Shown one piece after another: positions 48,470-59,806 of a stretch of DNA of 64,000 bases. The notes beneath the pieces are model-generated. The model searched no databases. It saw only the letters and a program-made list of their open reading frames with translations, and was not told the DNA's origin. Source of the stretch: Sequoia sempervirens (Eukaryota > Streptophyta > Pinopsida > Cupressales > Cupressaceae). Every line of letters starts with the position of its first letter. Within the stretch, counting starts at the first letter, position 1. The stretch covers positions 122,593,394-122,657,393 of the forward strand of contig VDFB02252616.1 of the NCBI GenBank assembly GCA_007258455.2, in the 5' to 3' direction. A program made the position numbers and the translations under genes.

Positions 48470-49400
48470 CCTTGCTATGTGACCCTGTTGGCCACACGCA
48501 AAAAATCCAGTGCCTCTATCGAAGCCCCTGCCTGCAGTTGGTGCGCTAGACTACTGCACACTACCCCTGAAAGATGAATGAGAACTCTGCGTTGCCCACT
48601 TAGAGTTGAAGCATCTCATGTGCCTCCAATTCTTGTCCCCCTGCCTCTGCTGGAAACCCTTCTATTTCCCTTGGGAACTCTGCTGCTGCTAGTGCTGACC
48701 ACCTTGAGATGGACCCTGCTGAGCTCTAGAAGGTGCACCTCCCTAAGGTTGACCTCTTCGAGCACTAGTCCCAGTTGCTAAACCACTGCCCACCTGCACT
48801 CCTACATGACCACCTAAGGCCATCGCCAAGTTCTCCTCAATGAGCTTGGCCTTATCGACCGCCACCTCCATGGTCCTGGGTTTGAAAACCCGCACTCCAC
48901 CACTGATACGGGCTTTTAAGCCCCTGAGAAAATGTTGTACCAACATGCCATCGTCATCACCTATGCCCGCATACTGTTTGAGCTCATAGAAATGATGCTT
49001 ATACATCTCTACTGACATAGTCATCTGTCAAAGGGTGTGGAACTCATCCCCTCGACGCTGCTTCCAATGCTTAGAAAGAAATCTAGCCTAAAACCACTCT
49101 AGAAACAACTCCCAAGAAACTGTACCAATATCCAAATGGAGCTTCTACTCCTCTAATCTCCACCAAGTGGAGGAAAATCCCCTCAAGTGTATGATAGTGC
49201 ACCTAGCTCGAGTGTTGCTCCCATATGGGTGCATAGCAAAACACCTAGTCAAGTTAATGAGCCATGTCTCTGCCTCCAAACCACTACTTGATCCATTGAA
49301 AGTGGGTAGTCGTGCTCTAAGAAAATCCCTCATATGGGCTGCTACCTCTAAATCAGAGTGAACTGGTACCTCTCTCTCTCCAACCACCACTGGCTCTACC
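48470..49400 (-). pseudogene. Tekay-like gag
   Basis: Minus strand. The Gag core reads LPTFNGSSSGLEAETWLINL, CTIIHLRGFSSTWWRLEE and HHFYELKQYAGIGDDDGMLV, typical of the Retrotrans_gag fold. A Gln/Ser/Gly-rich spacer and a zinc knuckle near 48.51 kb follow, in which the first Cys is Phe (FACGQQGHIARMC). Stops and a broken knuckle show it is inactive. The stretch 49400-49740 up to the primer site is leader with no clear coding. Confidence 0.8.
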
Positions 49401-49740
49401 TCCTGCCTAGGTCCAAGGCAGCCAAGGGTCTCCTCTGACGTAACTGAGCCACCTCGATCCTAGGTGGATCCAGATTCTGATTGCCATCTCCCTAAATATT
49501 TTGAGAAGCCTATTGCTCCTCATGTTCCGAGACAAGTGGAACATGAGGAGGTGGGTTTTGCTGATCCCCAATGCGACTGCCTAACAGCCATGTCTACGAC
49601 CCCCACCTCTTCCATGCCTGGGATGCATTATCCTATAAAAACACAAAAAGGCATTAAGCACAACACAAAAATAAAACCCACACAACTAAAAGCTTAATGG
49701 GCTCATCATAATCCCAGAGTACCCAGTATTTAAACCTAGG

Positions 49741-49753
49741 CTCTAATACCATG
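49741..49753 (-). promoter_or_regulatory. Primer-binding site of the Tekay-like element
   Basis: Inside the 5' LTR the minus strand reads CATGGTATTAGAG and continues CCTAGG. It matches the initiator Met tRNA primer site with one change, two bases from the LTR end. Confidence 0.75.
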
Positions 49754-52700
49754 TGTAATGCCCTCGCCACGTAACCCTAGGGGAAGTTGCAACTACTAAA
49801 GAAATGCACAATTTTTTGGTTTAATTAAAAATACAAGTATGATCACGACCCCACACCAACAATCCCCTAAGGTTATGAGACAAAGATAATTAAATCACAA
49901 ATTAATACAACATGCATGAAATGAAACATAACGACATTCACTTAACTAATTAAAGCACATACATTCCATACATGAGATTTTCATTAAGACCATTAGATCC
50001 ATCATGGTTACCAAAGACAAAAGTTATAAGATTATAATTACATCTCTCATTCCTAGAATGAGGTAAAACAATAACATGATGGCTTATTACAATTTCCACC
50101 TCAATAACAATGAGGGCAAAGAAAAAATACAAGATCAACTATCATAAATGAATCCAAGGTAGCAACTTGATCCCATGAGCTCTCCAACATCAAAGGCTCG
50201 TCCACATAAGCCAATGCCAAAACAATGGAGTATGGTGCACGTTCCACCCAACCAAGTGATACCCGAAGGCTCACCCCCTATGCTAGGAGATAGTAACAAG
50301 TGTTTCAAGTCAAGACCAACAACCTCTAAACATAGGCAACATGACTCAACTGAAAAAGGATACGAACATGACATCACATGACACAAAGGTTACTATGCTT
50401 CTAGTTTTGAAATCATAATCACTTCACGAATACAAACATAATGTTGACCTAAGAGAAATGTCATCACAATGCCACATTGGATATCCTGGAAAGTCTTCCT
50501 AGGTCCCGGCCCCCATCTCGAGATATCTTGGTAACCTCTAATGACTCCCAGCCCCACATGCAAACCAATGCAGAATCACTTATCTTTCGAAGGGACAAGA
50601 TAACGATCGTGCCATTCCAGGCCTTCCCATCTCATCCCAACTCTATACAAGCAATTGCGTCCATGAGCGAGGAAAAATTAATCTTTTTTAATGTTGGTAC
50701 CCCTATGCTAATTAATTGGTTTAATTTTTCACTGGATTAACCTACATTGAGATCTCCTGGCACCACTTTATGTGCCAGCCCTCAATGCAAACCACTTCTC
50801 TAAGACAACACATGGAACTATGCCACCACCAAAGGGTACTCAAGTACAACCTAGGTATAATCAATCCCTTAACATGACATGAAGTAAACAAAACCCGCCC
50901 AAGATAATTAGATATAATACTGGATGCATGTACGCACTACCCATGGCAAACAAGGTTGATTGACATGTTGACAACCCCAAAACACATAAAGACGATTCAA
51001 TCTGGAAGACTCACAAGAACTGACTCAAAGCCCAACAAGAATAGCACTCCATGATGAAAGAAAGCTTGCAACCAATATAAGGAAATCTACCTTTAGATTT
51101 CGTAACTCCAATCATTCATCGCATTAGTGCATTTAAATTTTTTATAAAAACTATGTTCTTGCACAATCACATAAGGGTTTTAATGTTCATTTGATTCTTG
51201 TTGACGCACTACACAATATCTTTAAATCAATTTCTTTTCTTTTAATAACCAATAATTTCCCATAAACCAACTTTCATTTATCCCTTAACAATTAACTCAT
51301 TATAATTTAAATATTCCTTTCATTTAGAAAATAAGTAACATTTAAAAATACATATATATTTATTAAATATCTATATAATCAGATATACATATATATACAC
51401 TCGATATATATATACCTAATTACATATATATATATAAAATAAATATATATAATTAATATTTACATGTGCATGATAATTACTTAAGCATTTATTAAAATAT
51501 ATTATACACATATTATAATATATATATGTTATATAATAATACTAAATTATTATATATAACATATATATTAATATATATATATATATATATAAATTATATT
51601 TTAATTGACAAAATAAAATATTGAAAACAAATTTCATATTATATATATTAAATATAAAACATATAATATATAATATGTTATATGTTTTATATTTAATAAA
51701 TATAATAAATGAAATTTAAAAAAATTAAATTTTAAACCAAATGCCATCCACATTTTAGGGTTCGGCCACGCCCTGTTTGAACAGGGGACGTAGCCCCCAT
51801 GAATGGGGGCGGCGGCCTATGTAGGCAGCGATGACACTGCCTCCACAGGTAGTCGTCGCCATTCTTGGGGCAACCGATGGTTTAAACCCTCCCCCAATAC
51901 ACATAGCCCATCATTTAAAACAATCTGCCATGCAAATTTTTCATACGCCTTCGACTAGGAAAAAGGCAGAAATTCTAGGTAAATCCCAGACTGGTAAAAA
52001 AAACACAGTTTCTCAATGTTCAAATTTTTTGATATAAACATTTCACAAATAAATAAATGTATATGTATTTGCATATATTTATATATGTATATATATGTAT
52101 ATATATATATATATGCATGTACATTGTCATAATAAATGACTATAAAAATGCTTATTTTCCATACCCAGATTGAGCAAATGCTCAATCTAAGAATTACAAT
52201 AATTTGGCATTGAAATTGCAAGATTTAACACAAAAAAAAAGGATTTCTCATAATATGAATTGAGATCTTTCCAAGCAATTACACTTTCAAAGAAAACCAT
52301 TGAATTTCCATGCTTGTTTTCCAAGATTTTCATAGATAGTTTTCATTCACTTCTTTTTTTGTTTTCACTAAGTTTGAGAGTGCTTTTGTTCAAATTCAAA
52401 TGAAGATCTTCTCATGGGTTTTCAATCAAAATTTGAATTCCATTAACAAATTAAACCATTTCAAACAAAAAACAATAGGATTTCAAAATGAGATTGCATA
52501 ATAATAAAAAGAACATGGAACCTTTTGTTTTTCTCCAAGCTATTTCAATCCTTCAATGGAGGTTGCTCTCCTTCAAATTTTTCTTCAACCAATCTTTCCA
52601 ATCCTTCTTCCAAATTTTCTCCAAGAATTTTCAAGTTTTCTTATTGCTCTCCAAAATTACCATTTTCCAAAAAAGATAATTCAAAAAAGAAAATGCATTT

Positions 52701-53761
52701 CCTTATGCCCTTCTCCAAAATTGTCAAACCCCTAATTTGGGTTCACCCACCATAGTTATTGCTATTTTGGATATTTTGGATATTTTCATTTTTTTAAAAT
52801 TAATAAAACAATTCTATTTCCCTTTCCAAATGCATAATAATTATTTAAAACAAAATTCCATTTGCACCACAATGATAACTAAATTCACTTCTTTTTTACA
52901 AAATTGAATCTAACTATTACATTTAAAAACATATCATTTTTAATTTTATTTTCTTACAAGAGGAATGCAAGGCAATTTTCCCATCCTTTTTTTTTTTATT
53001 TGCCTCAAATTTAATAATACTAACATAATTAATTTAATTTACTTAATCAATAAATAAATCTAATGCATGATTAGATTAATTTATTGATTGAATTAAATTA
53101 ACTAATTAAATGACAAGCACTCCTTTATGAATTTTGGCAATAAATTTAAAAAAAGCAAACACCATTTCATTAGGAAATGTAATCGCGCAAGCAAAGAGAG
53201 ACGAGAGGACAAGAAAATAACTTATCCCAACTGACAACTTGACGACCCACTATGGCTAGGGTGATTTCTCAACATAAAAACCCAAGCTACTATCTCCCAA
53301 TCATTTTCCGTTGAACAAGGGACATGCTCAAACCTGCGAAATCAGGTGGAGTCAATGTCCTATACCTGCATCTTGCACACAACACGAGTGTCAAACATGC
53401 ATACATATATATATAAATATTAAAACACACCGTTAAGAGGGAATCACATAATCATAGGGAACTCATTTGTGAGTGATGTGATCCTGTCCCCTTCACCAAT
53501 ATAATATCACTAACTGACACCTCTAATCATCAATGGTATATTTAAATCATAAAGCATCAATAATTCACATACATGATAATTTAATCCATAAGATGAAATA
53601 ATAATATCATCTGATTAAAGTACCATCACATCAAAACATAATATTTACATCGCTTAACAATGAGTGGTTAAAGTAATCAAGTTACAACCAAAGTGCTGAT
53701 AACACAAAACATACATAACGAACACTATTCGATCAAAAGAACAAAATGGAGGGGTGTTACA
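49754..53761 (-). repeat. 5' LTR of the Tekay-like element (4,008 bp)
   Basis: Direct repeat of 40903-45018 with scattered substitutions and small indels. It has TG...CA ends, with TATAT following at 53762-53766. It carries the hairpin at 51629-51717 and a short TA array near 52.09 kb. It must hold the element's promoter, but no TATA box can be assigned among the many TA-rich tracts. Confidence 0.92.
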
Positions 53762-53773
53762 TATATGACATAC

Positions 53774-54470
53774 CTTAACATCCATGAGATTGCTATGTTT
53801 GATAAACCATTCATAACATTAAAATTCAACAACAAAAATACATCAGAGAGAAGAGTTGTTTAGGATCCTTCATAAAGCGGCTTGTATGCCTTCTCAAGTA
53901 TGGGTAAATCATGAACATCATCAAAGTCATCATGATCAACTTTTCCACTAAATATGTCATGGAACAATGTATTTGTACCATCATCTTCAACTGTCTTTTG
54001 TAGTGCATGATTATCTTCTTCCATAGGATCATTAACTTCATCTTCGATATTCACAACTCCATGTTCATTTGCTTGCAAAAACACATTCTCCGGATTGTGA
54101 TAATCCATATCATGTGCCCTAGGTCACCCCACCTTTATAATAATGATAGACACAAATCAACCATGATCATGATCAAGTTATTATATATATAATGTTAAAA
54201 TGATATAAACATTTACAAATTCAATCAATATAAACACATATAATGAACTTAGCAATGGACAATAATCATGCCCCCCTTCAACATGACCATGTTGCGTACA
54301 ATGTTTCTCAATTTTTGTTATTAAAATTCATCTCATCTTTAATCCCTTGCAATTATTGCAAGGACAATAACATTTCCCATCACCCTTTCTTTTCAATCTA
54401 GCCCACAATCTATCAAGTGTCTCTTCATTTTGTTCTGGACTAATATTATGTGATATGACTTTTCTTTACC
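53774..54470 (-). pseudogene. CACTA TNP2 transposase, N-terminal exons
   Basis: Minus strand. The first exon-like segment (about 54470-54240) has NEETLDRLWARLKRKGDGKC, then YCPCNNCKGLKMR and HCTQHGHVEGGHDY. This is the transposase-associated Cys/His domain at the start of plant TNP2-type proteins. A GT...AG intron is likely near 54.23-54.12 kb. The second exon starts around MDYHNPENVFLQANEHG, runs through an acidic part, and ends KAYKPLYEGS, stop, TTLLSDVFLLLNFNVMNGLS. It ends at a donor GTATGTC at 53773. The next exon resumes at 40786, across the Tekay-like insertion. The PLYEG...LLLNLK motif is diagnostic. Confidence 0.82.
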
Positions 54471-54738
54471 AAGCTTGACTATTTAGATCTTCAAAAAATA
54501 TCAAACTCACACTCCAATAATTTTTATTCATAGACAAGTAACAAAATCCAATAATTATGATATTTTACACCAAAAAAATTTGGCATGCAACTACCCCTAC
54601 AAAAAAGAAGATAGTCTGAAGTTAATGACCCAAAAAAACACTTTAAAATGCTAATTTCAAAAATTATTAAATTATTAGATTACTATGATTTCCAACTACT
54701 AGACTCCTAAAATCAAAATATTGAACTTGATCGCAAAC

Positions 54739-54933
54739 TTCCTACAACGATGGAGGTAGCGAGCTAGTAAGAGAAAGTGACCCATTCCTAAGGAGCAACA
54801 AGTCAGAATCATCATTGCTAATGTCAATATAGATTTATCCTTTTAGTTAAATATGCAATGTGTCACTTCTTATGATGAGCTTATCCCTAGGGCCCTCAAC
54901 AATGACAGAGCCCTAATCGTACAAGGAAGCACA
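54739..54933 (+). pseudogene. Second gag fragment of the same LTR family
   Basis: It translates FLQRWR, stop, RASKRK, stop, PIPKEQQVRIIIANVNIDLSF, then MQCVTSYDELIPRALN. It is closely similar to the gag part at 59210-59390. It breaks off at the CACTA-type terminus at 54934. It is a separate, more C-terminal piece than the sequence at 58012, so it is not the flank of the main CACTA insertion. Confidence 0.65.
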
Positions 54934-55350
54934 CACTACTAGAATTTGGCAAATAAATGACTAGGTGACTAAAAATTTTTGTCACAACAACTAAAATGAC
55001 TAAATTCTACTCATTTTTTGCAACTTGGCTATAAATGAGTAAATAAATTACTAGTTTGATTGTTGATTAAAAATTATTTAGTCACACAAAAAAAAAATGA
55101 CTAAATAGCTATTCATTTATTTAGTCACCATCCATTTGAATAAATCACTTAAGGAATCAAGAATATAGCTCGCCAAAATACTCTAAAAATTTAATAAACA
55201 TACCTAATTTTTTTGTCAAAATATTATTTTTAGGCATAGCCCACTAGAATGGATTTTTCATTTTAATAAACATACTCTAAACCCTTCGTCAAAACATTAT
55301 TTTCAAGCATAGACTGAAAAAATGGAGAATTTTTTCAATAAAGAATGATA
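54934..55350 (+). mobile_element. CACTA-type terminus with subterminal TGACTAAAT repeats
   Basis: It starts CACTACTAGAATTTGGC, a classic CACTA end. Repeated TGACTAAAT/TTTAGTCA motifs follow at 54.95-55.13 kb, then an ~85 bp tandem duplication (ATAAACATAC...GTCAAAA) at 55.19-55.35 kb. The opposite end was not found. It may be a nested smaller CACTA element or a rearranged piece. Confidence 0.5.
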
Positions 55351-55649
55351 GAGAATGGTGAGGAGATGTGCATGAAAGGAGGCATAGGATTCATTGTTTC
55401 TTATCTCATTCCTACTTTGCTCAACAAATCTTACATTGTTCCCACTACTATTTGTAATCTAGGTATTTATTTGACATATATTTGCATAATATAAAATTTC
55501 TTTAGAGGCTTTTGAAGTATCATGTATCCTATATAGGGTTTAGAATGATTTATTTTAATTAAAAATAAATAAATGATGTATTTCCCTGTAATTAGATAAT
55601 GTGGAGATCTCCTAAATCTGCCCCAGCACACTATCCTCTTTGGCACTAT

Positions 55650-56460
55650 ATTTATTACTCCAGCTACTAGGGTTTTGCAAGTGACATCTTTAATATCTTC
55701 ATGACCATGGCTTTTAAATAGATCTCAGTCTTTTCTTTAATTCTTTTCATGGCAACCCTTGAGTTCCATAATCCACTTTCAATCTCTTTTAAGAATGTTG
55801 TCTTAAGCTAGACTACATAGTATGCATATAAAGCAAGTCCTTCATACCTACCATTTTTCCAAACCACCACTCACCACCTTGCTTCAAATGTTGCCTCCAT
55901 AAGCACAATAACATGTTTTAAAATCATGGTTGCTAGTGATTGACCATTAAGGTCACCACTTTCGTCAAGATACAATGAGATTTTTGTTTTCAAAATCAAG
56001 GCATTATGCAAGATAACATTGTGAATTGTTTGTTGTGTATGATTTAATTTTCTTGCACATTTACTACTTTGCTAACTTCCTTTAAGACTAGGCATTGTAC
56101 CCTCAGTTGCAATCTCAAGCAACTCACTCACTATCATTTGAAGATTCCTTTCATGAGAATCCTTCTATAAAATCAAACTATGCCCTATAGACTACCTACT
56201 TACTACAACAAACTAATTGTTTCATGGTATTTTAGATCTTAAGATCCTTCAACCTTATTGACACTACTTCACATTCTAAAAGGTATTATTCACTATTTTC
56301 CCATCTTTGATTAGTCTCAAAACACTGCTCAAACATGCAATCCACTACCTCCATTATACAATGGCTAAGAAGAAACATTGAACATATGATTACCACTATT
56401 ACTTCATTTGGACAGTCATTCCTTAATTGCATTTTCCTTGTCTAACACTACCAAAAGAAT
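55650..56460 (-). pseudogene. Unidentified degenerate gene inside the CACTA element
   Basis: Minus strand. Two long frames with few stops: about 56440-56220 (CPNEVIVVIICSMFLLSHCI, MEVVDCMFEQCFETNQRWEN) and about 56165-55660 (LQMIVSELLEIATEGTMPSL, LNHTQQTIHNVILHNALILK, ISLYLDESGDLNGQSLATMI, IESGLWNSRVAMKRIKEKTE). About 190 codons of the second contain five stops at plausible Gln/Trp sites, a clear sign of former coding. I recognise no family. It lies between TNP2 and the right CACTA end on the same strand, so it may be another transposon-encoded protein or a captured gene. Confidence 0.45.
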
Positions 56461-57270
56461 TTGAAAAACCCTTAAGGTCAATAAGGGGGTAAGGAAACTC
56501 ACTGATAAAATCTCCACTTTACTATGCAAGGTTTGAGCTTTATTATCTTGTCACTGCTCAACCTATTTTTGACTATCACATCTTAAGTGACTGTCATTCT
56601 TCTTACCATAGATTGCATTTACAAATGTCATTAAGCTACATAGTTTGCTTGTTATTGGCTACAATATTTAGATTACAAAATTTTTTTATTAGCTACAATT
56701 TCTCAATCTTTCTAGTATTGCAACCTCACTATTCTGCTAGAGTTATTGTTTAGGTTTCTATCAAGGCCAAGGGGTTTGTACCCTAATCATGCTCTTACCA
56801 ATTATTCTATTGGTATTAAAAAACAACCTTAAATCTTGGGTCAAAAAATTAGTTATCTTGATAGGGTTGTGGTATGATCTTGGATTGCATCCTAGAGTGT
56901 GTGGGAAGCTTGTGTTTGATCATTAAGGTATGTAAACCTAATTAGGGAATTATATCCTATATAGCATGATTCTTGCTTTAATACTTTCCATAATGGTTAT
57001 TAACAGATCACATTATTATAGTTTGTGGTAACCCAATATTGCATTCAAGTATGTAACAAACTTTGTTTGTAGTTTAAGCTATACACTTTTAAGTAATATT
57101 CATAAGGTTTAGAAAATATTGATCACTCTCTAGAATAGGACATTAAACATGGGTTATGCTTGAATGCACTATATAATTGATATAACACAACCACTCTGCA
57201 TATCAACCTAAGTTATAGGCTCTTTATTACAGCAAGAGGTAATCACTCTTGGATCATGCTACAATTATAT
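56461..57270. repeat. AT-rich interior with diverged tandem repeats
   Basis: No coding seen. From 57146, diverged ~100-200 bp units recur (TTAAACATGGGTTATGCTTG at 57144, TTAAACTTGAGACAACC at 57278, TTAAACTTGGGTCACACAT at 57349). Confidence 0.35.
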
Positions 57271-57349
57271 TGTAACTTGTTAAACTTGAGACAACCTAAA
57301 TTAACTACATTATATGAGTACCTCCATTTCTATCACAACATAGCCATAT

Positions 57350-58008
57350 TAAACTTGGGTCACACATAAATGCATTATGTATTTGTTATAGCACAACTGT
57401 GCCACATGACCAATAGAGTTATGGATCACATAATTATAGTCACAAGAATTTTTTCCTTGGTTTTGATCTCATGGTGATTCCACACAACAAAATTTAGACA
57501 TGAATTTTTTAAAACCCTAAACCTCTAAAAATGAAATCTAATGACATGTTTCTTTAAAATATGATTTTCAAACCTAGAACTACAAATTTGACTTCACAAT
57601 TGAATTCTGCAAAAAGACAATGACTACCCTCAACCTGGTGATATCTTCTTGAATTTTTTCTAATTTTTCCCAAGAAAATCATCCTTAGTTCTCCACAAAC
57701 TATCTCAAGTAGAGTAAATTCACAAGTAGAGAAAAACATTGTCGCAATAAATCAATGAACTCACTTTTCTTTATGTCGGCCACAATTTTATTTTTTTTCT
57801 TATTTTTCTTGTTTGTTGAAATTTTGACTAAACTACTAGTTAAAATTTTGATGAAACCCAGGTTCATCGAAATTTCAATGGACATCAAGGATAAAATTTT
57901 AAAAATTTGAAAATTACACATCAAATTTTAGAAGCACTCGATAATACATTGAATTATACATATTTCGTCAGAAATTTTTGTCAGATTTTGTAGTCAAATG
58001 AGTTAGTG
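57350..58008 (-). repeat. Right terminal region of the CACTA element
   Basis: Read on the minus strand from 58008 it is CACTAACTCATTTGACTAC and matches 63386-64000 almost throughout, in inverted orientation. It includes a small coding-like stretch (57790-57554, VADIKKSEF ... GKIRKNSRRYHQVEGSH). The left copy has a 16-17 bp internal duplication (CTCTACTTG...CTCTACTTG) that breaks the frame, while the right copy is open. TCGTCAGAA/TTCATCGAAA-type motifs lie close to the end. Confidence 0.75.
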
Positions 58009-58011
58009 AAA

Positions 58012-59806
58012 CAACACATTGATCACAAATCCCATAAACCAAGTTACTACTTTGGTCCCTCATCAATCACAACAAGGGAATCCTGAACACATCAGTCAAG
58101 GGAGCCCTTCTATTCAATTGATCCTAGGTCAAAATGTGCCATTGATATTGCAATACCAAATATTGCCATCATCATGATTACCATTGGTCCCCCAAATCAT
58201 GCAAAATCAAATGGGGTCCTAAATCTACATTCCTCCCTCCCAATTGAAAATCTTACAAGGAATGATAGCAAAAAAAAACACAAAACCATCTTAAATCAAT
58301 CAACAACCCATGACACCCAAAATCCATCCCAACAACAAAACACTTTCATGTCACTAGAACAACAAGCTTATGCTCTAGCTTTGCAACAGGCACATCAGGC
58401 TTACCAACAAGCATTGCAACAACAACAAGCTAAAAAAAAAATCCTTAGTCACACAACAACAAGAAGCTCAAAAACAATTACTAGCCACACAACAACAACA
58501 AAAATCCTTAGTTACACAACAACAACAACAAGCATTCCTATCCCAATAATATGCCCAACAACAATAAGGTATATACTATAATCCTCAGCAAAACATCATC
58601 AATACAAATACATTAGGAGCATTTACACCTCTACCACCATCACCCCCATAGTATCAAACTCCACCCTACACACCATACAACACCCCATCATATGAAAATA
58701 CTACTTACACTTCATCCACCATCAACCTATACACACCTTATGCTCCTCCATCAAACCCACAAGATGATTTAGCATCACAACTCAAGGAATTAACACAAAA
58801 AATGTAGGACATTCAAATGGGAAAAATGAAGAAGCCCCATACACAAAAAAAACTTGTGTCCATACCCATTTGATAGAAATAAATCATAATGATACCTTTC
58901 CCTCCTAGTTTTGAGGTCCCTAAATTTGATAAATACAAAGGGAGATAAAATCCTATGGATCACATCAAAGAATTCAATGTCATGTGTATGGAGGTTACCT
59001 ATAATGATTCCTATTTGGTGCACCTCTTTCCATGAAGTTTGATAGGCCCAACGATCGATTGGTTTTCACAATTACCTCCACGTACCAAAACCTTCCAAGA
59101 AATCATCGATAGATTCATAGATCAATTCTCCTTCAATCTTGACATGGACGTAATCTTAGAAGAGTTATAAACTCTCAAGCAAAAAAAAGGAGAATCATTC
59201 ACTACTTTCTTACAATGATGAAGGTAAAGAGCTAGTAAGAGCAAGTGGCCCATTCTTGAAGAACAACAAATAGGAATTAGCATTGCTAATGTTTATAGGG
59301 ATCTATCCTTTCGCTTGAAGATGCAATGTATCATCACTTATGATGATCTTGTCACTAGGGACCTCAACATTGAGAGATCCCTAATATCATAGGGAAACAC
59401 ACAAGTGTATAAATAAAACTACCCATCCAGTAGTTCTAACAATAAGCCCCACTTTTGGTCCAAGAACAAGAATGTTACTCGTCATGGTGTTGTTGATGCA
59501 AAGGTGGTCTTAATTTCTCCTAGAAAAGAAAACACCCAAACCATAAACACACAACATGTGCCACAAAGAACAAACAGTCCTCCTAAGTGACAATTCAATC
59601 CCTTAGGGGAACCTATGGAAGATTTGTTGAAGAAGTTGATACAATATAATCTTATCACACTCCCTGATTTCTCAAAACATGAAGAGCCACAATCCAAACC
59701 TTGTACCTATAGATACAATCATTTTTGTGAATTTCACAAGTACAAAGGTCACAATACACACAACTATTTTAGACTAAAACATCTAATAGAAGATCTTATT
59801 GAATAA
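58012..59806 (+). pseudogene. gag gene, central and C-terminal part (Tat/OTA-type Ty3/gypsy)
   Basis: It resumes the frame of 19333-20060 (…NPNQ|N, then NTLITNPINQVTTLVPHQSQ). A Gln/Thr-rich region follows (58.33-58.56 kb). Then, in the same frame, the Retrotrans_gag core: FEVPKFDKYKG, NPMDHIKEFNVMCMEVTYND, IDWFSQLPPRTKTFQEIIDR, FIDQFSFNLDMDVILEEL, KKGESFTTFLQ. A knuckle-like CEFHKYKGHNTHNYFRLKHL near 59.73 kb resembles the CxxHxxxGHxTxxCxxLKxxIEDLI motif of Tat/Ogre-lineage gypsy Gags, though the second Cys is Tyr. About ten stops occur. Gag forms the particle core. Confidence 0.75.

Larger units (their letters stand above)
40903..53761 (-). mobile_element. Complete Ty3/gypsy chromovirus (Tekay-like), 12.86 kb
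   Basis: Direct LTRs at 40903-45018 and 49754-53761 have TG...CA ends and a TATAT target duplication. A primer-binding site (TGGTATTAGAGCC, initiator Met tRNA type) lies next to 49754 and a polypurine tract next to 45018. The internal 4.7 kb encodes gag, protease, reverse transcriptase, RNase H, integrase and a chromodomain-like tail in minus-strand order. This is the Ty3/gypsy order (integrase last), and the chromodomain points to chromoviruses of the Tekay/Del type. Every domain carries stops, so it is inactive. The two LTRs make up about 63% of the element, which is exceptionally LTR-heavy. It sits in an intron of the CACTA TNP2 gene. Confidence 0.92.
20061..58008 (-). mobile_element. CACTA (En/Spm) transposon, ~37.9 kb, with nested insertions
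   Basis: The left end reads CACTACTGAATTTGACTCC. The right end, read on the minus strand, starts CACTAACTCATTTGACTAC, sharing CACTA and ATTTGACT in register. Three-base AAA duplications flank both ends, and removing the element joins two gag halves in frame. Its own genes lie on the minus strand: an unidentified gene near 56 kb, TNP2 transposase, a Transposase_24-like second gene and a SET-domain remnant. Later insertions (40903-53761, 37497-40261, 31271-37496 and probably about 28.3-31.2 kb) account for at least 22 kb of its length. The 100-N gap lies inside, so the true length is uncertain. All its genes are broken, so it is not autonomous now. Confidence 0.75.

Noticed and set aside
54934..58008. 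A compact 3.1 kb CACTA element between the ends at 54934 and 58008
   Set aside because: The flanking gag pieces are out of order (54739-54933 is more C-terminal than 58012) and do not join, while pairing 20061 with 58008 gives matching termini, an AAA duplication and a continuous gag frame.
58174..58581. A 135-codon Thr/Ser-rich open frame
   Set aside because: It is a shifted reading of the CAA-rich Gln stretch of gag; the true gag frame is offset from it.
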